This document shows, in pieces, positions 58,407 to 64,000 of a DNA stretch of 64,000 nucleotides. The translations under genes and the position numbers were made by a program. The notes below the pieces were generated by a model, which had not been told where the DNA came from, ran no database searches, and worked only from the letters and a program-made list of their open reading frames with translations. Within the stretch, counting starts at the first letter, position 1, and each line of letters opens with the position of its first letter. Location: contig NZ_CP097267.1 of assembly GCF_028473605.1 (NCBI RefSeq), positions 1,976,501 to 2,040,500 of the forward strand, in the 5' to 3' direction. The stretch is from Acidovorax sp. NCPPB 3576. GTDB lineage: Bacteria; Pseudomonadota; Gammaproteobacteria; Burkholderiales; Burkholderiaceae_C.

Positions 58407-59120
58407 ATGGGCGCGCAGTGGAAAGCAAAGGGCAAGGCACAGGTCGCGGATGCCAAGGGCAAGCTGTTCGGCAAGCTGGTCAAGGAAATCATGGTCGCCG
58501 CGCGCGGCGGCGCCGACCCGGCGGGCAATGCCCGGCTGCGCCTGGTGGTGGAGCAGGCCCGCAAGGTCTCCATGCCCAAGGACACCCTGGAGCGCGCCAT
58601 CAAGAAGGGCGCGGGCCTGTCCGGCGAAGCGGTCAATTACGAACGGGTGATCTACGAAGGCTTCGCCCCGCACCAGGTGGCGGTGATGGTCGAGTGCCTG
58701 ACCGACAACGTGAACCGCACGGCGCCGGAAATGCGGGTGCTGTTTCGCAAGGGCCAACTGGGCACGTCCGGCTCCGTGGCCTGGGACTTCAACCATGTGG
58801 GCATCATCGAAGCCGAGCCGGCGTCTGCCGACGCCGATCCCGAAATGGCTGCCATCGAGGCGGGCGCTCAGGATTTCGAGCCCGGCGAGGAAGAGGGCAA
58901 CACGACGTTCTGGACCGATCCCACCGACCTGGACCTGGTGTGCCGCGCGCTGCCCGCGCAGGGCTTCACGGTGCTGGCGGCCAAGATGGGCTACCGGCCC
59001 AAAAACCCGGTGAACCCGGCCAATCTGAGCCCGGAGCAGATGGAAGAGGTCGAATCGTTCCTCGCGGCCATCGATGGCAACGACGACGTGCAGAACGTGT
59101 TCGTGGCGCTGGCGGGCTAA
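58407..59120 (+). CDS. YebC/PmpR-family protein
   Basis: 237 residues. Typical start [20 protein letters not shown], then [20 protein letters not shown] and the acidic domain II. Members act as DNA-binding regulators (PmpR) or, as shown recently for some, help ribosomes translate difficult proline stretches. It is close to the TACO1 group. AAGGAAT precedes the start. A strong terminator follows. Confidence 0.93.
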   Translation: MGAQWKAKGKAQVADAKGKLFGKLVKEIMVAARGGADPAGNARLRLVVEQARKVSMPKDTLERAIKKGAGLSGEAVNYERVIYEGFAPHQVAVMVECLTDNVNRTAPEMRVLFRKGQLGTSGSVAWDFNHVGIIEAEPASADADPEMAAIEAGAQDFEPGEEEGNTTFWTDPTDLDLVCRALPAQGFTVLAAKMGYRPKNPVNPANLSPEQMEEVESFLAAIDGNDDVQNVFVALAG

Positions 59121-59147
59121 AGACGCTACAAGCCATTCGAATGCGAT

Positions 59148-59187
59148 GAAAAAGGCCGCACTGGAATGTTCCAGCGCGGCCTTTTTC
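59148..59187 (+). terminator. rho-independent terminator after the YebC-type gene
   Basis: A twelve-base perfect outer stem (59148-59159 with 59176-59187) encloses a six-base inner stem CTGGAA with TTCCAG. It ends in a T run on the plus strand. Confidence 0.93.
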
Positions 59188-59281
59188 TATTTCGGATGGA
59201 GGTTGGGTGCCGATGAATAAATCATCGGCGCCGTTTCAAGGGTATTTGATTAACCCTTGCTGTCCTCCAGAGGTCGAATGA

Positions 59282-59656
59282 TCAGCACTTGCCAACGGTC
59301 GTGCTGTAAATGGCATTGCCATTCAGATAAACGGTGACTTTCGCACCGCGGGGAATAATGCCGCAAGTTTGGGCGCAAACCTTGAGGTCTGCACCGAATG
59401 GCACGGGGATGGGCAGGGTAATGCAAAACTGGCCGATGATCGGCAGCTTGAAGCACAGCTTTTTCGTCGTCGGATCGTAGGTCGCGCTCACGCAGGCTTT
59501 GATCTGCGCGGCATCCACCCCTTCGAATGCGGAAGCGATGGCATCGAAGTTGGCCGTATGGTCACCGTCGAAGCCTGCCACGGCGAAATTCGGCAAATGC
59601 TCTGCGTTATTGCTGCTGGATTGAACGTTGTTTTGATTGCAATTACAGTCGGACAT
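59282..59656 (-). CDS. small eight-cysteine protein of unknown function
   Basis: 124 residues from MSDCNCNQNNVQSSSN. Eight cysteines are at 4, 6, 55, 68, 78, 94, 98 and 124. The middle is hydrophobic and Pro-rich (KLPIIGQFCITLPIPVPFGA), and the end is predicted beta strand (GAKVTVYLNGNAIYSTTVGK). There is no signal peptide or membrane helix. I do not recognise the family. The same frame is open to an ATG at 59830, giving a 182-residue form with a basic N terminus and AAGGG upstream. I prefer 59656 because the extra part overlaps several perfect inverted repeats and is AT-rich like a promoter region. It is divergent from the regulator at 59945. Confidence 0.65.
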   Translation of the reverse strand: MSDCNCNQNNVQSSSNNAEHLPNFAVAGFDGDHTANFDAIASAFEGVDAAQIKACVSATYDPTTKKLCFKLPIIGQFCITLPIPVPFGADLKVCAQTCGIIPRGAKVTVYLNGNAIYSTTVGKC

Positions 59657-59694
59657 TTCTTTGCTTTCTCTTGTTTCTTTGCGAAAGACGCTTC

Positions 59695-59755
59695 GAAAAA
59701 TACGGCGTATTTTTCTGAGCAATGGCTCATGACGCATGCTGAAAGCATATTCAGC
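59695..59755. promoter_or_regulatory. cluster of three inverted repeats upstream of the eight-cysteine gene
   Basis: GAAAAATAC (59695-59703) pairs with GTATTTTTC (59707-59715). TGAGC (59716-59720) pairs with GCTCA (59725-59729). GCTGAA (59738-59743) pairs with TTCAGC (59750-59755). Three consecutive palindromes in an AT-rich gap between divergent genes suggest operator sites or a structured leader. The rest of 59756-59944 shows nothing specific. Confidence 0.45.
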
Positions 59756-59944
59756 GGCTTTTGCCAGCCCTTGAATAACCCCATCCCTAATGCTTTTCAT
59801 GAGTGGACGGATTTTGTTTGTTAATCCCATCGATTGCCCTTAAAGCACCCTGGGAAAATCTGAAGCGTTCTGAAACAATCTTGGTGTAGAGTGGGCGACC
59901 CGCCGGGGAGGCTGGGTTTTTCAGGCAACAAGAACTTGCGGGCC

Positions 59945-61480
59945 ATGACCACTGAATTCACGTTTTCCCATTTCACCCTCAGGGTCCACGAGCGTCAGTT
60001 GCTGGCCCATGGAAAGCCTGTCTTGTTGGGGGCGCGCGCTTTCGACGTGCTTTGCGCCCTGGTGCACAAAGCCGGCGCTCTGGTGACCAAATCGGAGCTG
60101 TTCAATCTGGTTTGGCCCGGCATGGTGGTGGAGGAAAACAACCTGCAGGTGCATGTGTCCTCGCTGCGCAAGCTGCTGGGCTCCGAACTGATCATGACGA
60201 TCCCGGGGCAGGGCTACCGGTTCGTCGCGCGCGTTGCGCCGGTGGCTGCCGGCGAGCACGTCCCCGAGCCCTTGCCGCCCATGGTGTCCAGTGCGTCCCG
60301 CTCGGTCGCGGTGCTGGCTTTCGGCGTGGCGGGCGGTTTGGCCGACGACGGATACCTGGCCGATGGGATGGCCGAGGACATCATCAACCGGCTTTCGCGC
60401 TCGCGCTGGCTGTATGTGATCGCCCGCAGTTCGTCGGTAAGCTACCGGCATCCCTTGCCGCCCAACGGCACCATCAGCCGCGAACTGGGCGTGCGCTACC
60501 TCGTCTCGGGGCTGATCCGGTTCAACGGCAACCGGTTGCGGGTGACCGCCGAGCTGATCGACGGACCACGCAACGAAACCATCTGGGCGCAGAGCTTCGA
60601 CCGGCCGGTGGACGACCTCTTTCAGGTGCAGGACGAGATATCGGCGGCCATCGTGAGCGCCATCGAGCCGGTGTACCTGCGGCGCGAGGAATGGGTCAGC
60701 AGCCAGTCCACGCCGCGTGACCGCGAGCATTGGGAATTGCTGATGCGCGCGCGCTGGCATTTTTGGCGCTCCACGCGCGACCACATGCAGAAGGCAGAGC
60801 ACTTCGCGCAAAAGGCGCTGGACAGCAAGCCCGACGATCCGCCGACCCTCGCCTTGCTCGCGTTCATCCTGATGTCGCGCGTGTGGGCCGGGTGGTCCGA
60901 GTCCGCCCGCATGGACATTGCCGAAGCCAACCGGCATGCCCTGCAGGCCGTCAGCCACGACGACACCGATGCCTTCGCCCATTTCACGCTGGGCACCGTG
61001 CTTTCGTTCTCGCGCAATTTTCCGCAGGCGATATCAGAGCAGGAACATGCCCTGTCGATCTATCCGCAGTTCGCGGCAGCGGCGGGCGAGTTGGGGCGCC
61101 TGCTGGCGTTTTGCGGGCGCACGCAGGAGGCCGCGAGCTACGCGCTGCAGGCCTGCGAGGCCAGCCCGCTCGATCCGCACCTGAGCCTGTGGATCCGCAC
61201 GCGGGCGCTGGCGAGCTTCATCGAACGGGACTACCAGGCTGCGCTCGGGTTCGCCCTGCAGGCGCTGTCCAAACGCCCGGACTGGTTCTTCAACCATTAC
61301 CTGCTGGCGGCATGTCAGGTCGCGGCCGGGCGCCCCGAGGACGGGCAGCAGACCCTGCGGCAGGCACAGAAGTTCGGCCCGTACTCCCTGCAGGCGCTCA
61401 AGGCGGGTCACCCCTTCAGCGACGATGAGCATCTGAACCATTACACCGACTGCTTGCGGCAGGCGGGATGGAGCGAGTGA
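59945..61480 (+). CDS. winged-helix transcriptional regulator with TPR repeats (CadC/HilA-like, no membrane helix)
   Basis: 511 residues. An OmpR/PhoB-type winged helix (about 5-98) has FDVLCALVHKAGALVTKSEL and VHVSSLRKLLG. A middle domain (about 120-245, DGMAEDIINRLSRSRWLYVI, ELGVRYLVSGLIRFNGNRLR) is of the kind found in adenylate-cyclase-like and TolB-N-like regulators. C-terminal TPR repeats (about 270-500) follow. It lacks the membrane helix of CadC. Its place between the eight-cysteine gene and the flavin oxidoreductase suggests it controls one or both. Confidence 0.85.
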   Translation: MTTEFTFSHFTLRVHERQLLAHGKPVLLGARAFDVLCALVHKAGALVTKSELFNLVWPGMVVEENNLQVHVSSLRKLLGSELIMTIPGQGYRFVARVAPVAAGEHVPEPLPPMVSSASRSVAVLAFGVAGGLADDGYLADGMAEDIINRLSRSRWLYVIARSSSVSYRHPLPPNGTISRELGVRYLVSGLIRFNGNRLRVTAELIDGPRNETIWAQSFDRPVDDLFQVQDEISAAIVSAIEPVYLRREEWVSSQSTPRDREHWELLMRARWHFWRSTRDHMQKAEHFAQKALDSKPDDPPTLALLAFILMSRVWAGWSESARMDIAEANRHALQAVSHDDTDAFAHFTLGTVLSFSRNFPQAISEQEHALSIYPQFAAAAGELGRLLAFCGRTQEAASYALQACEASPLDPHLSLWIRTRALASFIERDYQAALGFALQALSKRPDWFFNHYLLAACQVAAGRPEDGQQTLRQAQKFGPYSLQALKAGHPFSDDEHLNHYTDCLRQAGWSE

Positions 61481-61561
61481 TTGAGTGAGTGAGTGACCGG
61501 ATGCGCGCCACGAAGCCATCCATAAGAAACCATCGGCAATCCGAAAGAGAGAGGGAAAGAT

Positions 61562-63691
61562 ATGTCTGAAGCGAATGCACCCCAGAAAATCGCCATTCTG
61601 GGCGGGGGCCTGGCCGCCCTGACGGCGGCCTACGAGCTGACCAGCCAGCCCGGCTGGCAGGAGAAATACGCTATCACGGTGTACCAGATGGGCTGGCGGC
61701 TCGGCGGCAAGTGCGCCACCAAGCGGGGGCCCAACAACCGCATCGAAGAGCACGGCATCCACGGGTTCCTGGGCAGCTACTACAACGCGCTGCCGATCAT
61801 GGCCGACTGCTACAAGGCGCTGGGCCGCCCGGCGGACGCCAAGCTCGCCACGTTCGAGCAGGCCTTCATTCCCGAGAGCTTCGTGCTGATGTGGGAGTTC
61901 GAGAACGGCGGCTTCAAGCGCTGGCCCATGACGGTTCCCACCAATTCGCTGACCCCGGACGATTCCTCGTCGCTTCAGACCATCCGCCAATGGATCGGCG
62001 GGCTGATCGAGACCACGCAGGGCCTGATCGACCCCGAGGCCACGCCCGGCCTGAGCGAGATCCACAAGTTGGAACTGCGCGCCGGCCAGGACATCCTGGA
62101 GCGCCTGCAGAGCGCCATCCTCGACGAGAACGCCGAGCTGGGCACCAGCCACCCCGCGCTCGACGAGGTGTGGGAATGGCTGCACGCGCGGCTCAAAGGC
62201 CTGATCGACGAGAACGACGACCTGCGGCGCCTGTACATCCTGCTCGAATACCTGATGGCCATCGTGCGCGGCGTGCTGGCCGACCGCATCATCGAGCGCG
62301 GCTTCGATGTGATCGACAACGAGAATTTCAGCGACTGGCTGGCGCGCCACGGCGCTTCGGTGATGACCGTGTCGTCCCCGCTCGCGCTCAACACGGTCAA
62401 CCTCTCGTACCAGTACCCGCAGGGCGACACGGCCCGCACCGCCAGCATGGCGGCGGGGGCCTACCTGCACTGGTCGCTGCGCAGCTATGCCTACATGGGC
62501 GCGTTCGCCTGGCTGTTCGCGGCAGGCACGGGCGAGACGGTGATCGCGCCGCTGTACCTGGTGCTGCGCCAGCGCGGCGTGCAGTTCGAGTTCTTCCACA
62601 AGGTCGAGAACCTCGCGCTGTCGGCAGATGGCGAGTCGGTGGCCGCTGTGGAGCTGGGCGTACAGGCCACTCTGGTGAATCCGGACGCGCCCTACGAGCC
62701 ACTGGTGCCGGTCGAGGGCCTGCCGTCGTGGCCTTCCGGTCCCTGCTATGACCAGCTGGTGGAGGGCGATGCGCTGCGCGAGCAGGACATCGACCTGGAG
62801 TCGTACTGGACGCCCTGGAAGAACGTGGGCCAGAAGACCCTGAAGGCCGGCGAAGATTTCGACCAGGTGGTGCTGGCCATCGCGGTGGGTGCCGTGCCCT
62901 ATCTTTGCAAGGAGCTGCTGGCCGCACGCCCCGCGTGGCGCGCGATGGTCGAGAAAGTGCCTACCGTGCAGACGCAGACCATGCAGGTGTGGCTGAACCG
63001 CAGCACCACCGACCTGGGCTGGGACATTCCCCTCAAGAACCCCACCGACACGGTGATCGGCGCCACCTACATGAACCCGCTGGATGGCCAGGTGGACTTC
63101 ACCCACCTGCTGCAGTGGGAGTCCTGGCCGGCCAGCCAGATGCCCAAATCGCTGTGGTACTTCTCCGGCGCCATGGCCGACTACGAGCCGCCGCCGCCCC
63201 TGACCGACACCGGCTACCCCGCACGGGCCCATGCCCGGGTGAAGGCGCAGTGCATCCAGTACCTGCAGGTGTGCATGGGGCCGCTGCTGCCGAAGTCCAC
63301 GACCAACGTGGTCTCCCCGCCGGGCGATCCGACGGGCATGGATTTCAGCCTGCTGCAGGACCACGACCCGGCCAACGCCGGGCTGGGCGTGCAGCGCTTC
63401 GACCAGCAGTTCTGGCGCGCCAACATCGACCCGTCCGAGCGCTACGTGATCAGCCCGCCGGGCAGCACCGCCGCGCGGCTCAAGGCGTGGGAGTCGGGTT
63501 TCAGCAACCTCGTGCTGGCGGGCGACTGGATCTACACCGGGCTGAACGTGGGCAGCGCCGAGGGCGCGACCATGGGCGGGCGGCTCGCGTCGCACGCCAT
63601 CAGCGGCTATCCGGCGCTGACGGACATCGTGGGCTATCCGGCTTCCGCGGACACCCCTTGCGCGCCCCCCGCGGCGCCCGCCACCGAATAG
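61562..63691 (+). CDS. large FAD-dependent oxidoreductase (amine oxidase/phytoene desaturase-like)
   Basis: 709 residues. The dinucleotide fold KIAILGGGLAALTAAYELTS at the N terminus is followed by MGWRLGGKCATKRG, as in the phytoene desaturase/amine oxidase group. The C-terminal FAD contact is LVLAGDWIYTGLNVGSAEGA. A helical insert of about 130 residues (DPEATPGLSEIHKLEL to about 250) and a second insert with aromatic residues make it longer than usual. There is no signal peptide. GAGAGAGGGAAAG precedes the ATG. Substrate unknown; a carotenoid, amine or lipid are possible. It lies 81 bases after the regulator. Confidence 0.82.
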   Translation: MSEANAPQKIAILGGGLAALTAAYELTSQPGWQEKYAITVYQMGWRLGGKCATKRGPNNRIEEHGIHGFLGSYYNALPIMADCYKALGRPADAKLATFEQAFIPESFVLMWEFENGGFKRWPMTVPTNSLTPDDSSSLQTIRQWIGGLIETTQGLIDPEATPGLSEIHKLELRAGQDILERLQSAILDENAELGTSHPALDEVWEWLHARLKGLIDENDDLRRLYILLEYLMAIVRGVLADRIIERGFDVIDNENFSDWLARHGASVMTVSSPLALNTVNLSYQYPQGDTARTASMAAGAYLHWSLRSYAYMGAFAWLFAAGTGETVIAPLYLVLRQRGVQFEFFHKVENLALSADGESVAAVELGVQATLVNPDAPYEPLVPVEGLPSWPSGPCYDQLVEGDALREQDIDLESYWTPWKNVGQKTLKAGEDFDQVVLAIAVGAVPYLCKELLAARPAWRAMVEKVPTVQTQTMQVWLNRSTTDLGWDIPLKNPTDTVIGATYMNPLDGQVDFTHLLQWESWPASQMPKSLWYFSGAMADYEPPPPLTDTGYPARAHARVKAQCIQYLQVCMGPLLPKSTTNVVSPPGDPTGMDFSLLQDHDPANAGLGVQRFDQQFWRANIDPSERYVISPPGSTAARLKAWESGFSNLVLAGDWIYTGLNVGSAEGATMGGRLASHAISGYPALTDIVGYPASADTPCAPPAAPATE

Positions 63692-63743
63692 GGCAAGGCG
63701 CAATCAGGGCACTCGGGCTGCGGCGGCGCAGCCCGTGTACTGT

Positions 63744-64000
63744 TCAGCCGTGCAGGAAGTCCGCGTGGCCGGGCCGGCCGGGCAGATGCAGCGCAGCCAC
63801 GGGCGCCGGGCTGCTCGCCACCCGCCGGCCGCGCCGCCACACCCCCAGGCGCGCGGCGCGCAGCCGGATCGCCTCGGCCGGATCGCGCGCATGCAGCAGC
63901 ACGAAGTCGGCATGGCAGCCGGCCTGCAGGCCGTAGCCCTCCAGGCCCAGCAGCCGGGCCGGCTGGGTGGTCACCGCCTCGAAGCACTGGCGCATGGCGT
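63744..64000 (-). CDS. amidohydrolase (cytosine deaminase-like), C-terminal fragment cut by window end
   Basis: The frame is open to the window edge and ends at 63744. Visible are the last 85 or so residues, with LLGLEGYGLQAGCHADFVLL and DPAEAIRLRAARLGVWRRG. This closely resembles the C terminus of CodA-type cytosine deaminases and related amidohydrolases, where the barrel ends and the beta-sandwich domain closes. The metal-binding residues lie outside the window. Confidence 0.8.
   Translation of the reverse strand, partial: AMRQCFEAVTTQPARLLGLEGYGLQAGCHADFVLLHARDPAEAIRLRAARLGVWRRGRRVASSPAPVAALHLPGRPGHADFLHG

Overview
The window reads as a chromosomal segment of a high-GC betaproteobacterium of the family Comamonadaceae, most like Acidovorax or Paracidovorax. 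This rests on the protein sequences, on the gene orders thrS-infC-rpmI-rplT-pheS-pheT-ihfA-merR, sucA-sucB-lpdA-zapE and clpS-clpA, and on a family of short palindromic intergenic repeats. It is mostly core genome. No transposase, integrase, prophage or CRISPR array was seen.

Positions 1-6.9 kb hold a translation and nucleoid operon: the 3' part of thrS, infC with a non-canonical ATC start, rpmI, rplT, pheS, pheT, ihfA and a MerR-type regulator, ending at tRNA-Pro(GGG). Between that tRNA and tRNA-Ser(GGA) at 13.3 kb lies an accessory block. It contains a sugar-phosphate cyclase of the 2-epi-5-epi-valiolone synthase type, a GlcG/HbpS-like protein, an SDR oxidoreductase and an EamA-type transporter, then a LysR regulator transcribed the other way, a ROK kinase and a PfkB kinase. 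The cyclase, reductase, two kinases and transporter look like a compact, uncharacterised C7-cyclitol pathway. This is the most interesting locus in the window.

From 13.4 kb the DNA looks more GC-rich. It carries an SPFH/NfeD membrane pair, a large Orn/Lys/Arg decarboxylase, a secreted fasciclin protein, an exported ATP-dependent DNA ligase (LigE type), fabI, a YejABEF-type peptide ABC importer, a FlxA-like protein, a PAS/GGDEF diguanylate cyclase and an AI-2E family permease. Next come the 2-oxoglutarate dehydrogenase genes sucA, sucB and lpdA with zapE, a coiled-coil exported protein, a PP2C phosphatase, a DinG-like helicase, bamD, dnaE, clpS, clpA, an MltB-like transglycosylase, exonuclease I and a sirtuin.

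At 52.2-57.7 kb a sigma-54 enhancer-binding regulator faces an aldehyde dehydrogenase, adhP and DUF779 operon. In front of that operon there is an exact -24/-12 promoter and, about 150 bp further upstream, an 8+1+8 palindrome. Together these form a self-contained alcohol/aldehyde oxidation regulon. The right end has a TfoX-N protein, a YebC-type regulator, a small eight-cysteine protein of unknown function, a winged-helix/TPR regulator and a 709-residue flavin oxidoreductase (possibly a functional group), and the 3' end of an amidohydrolase.
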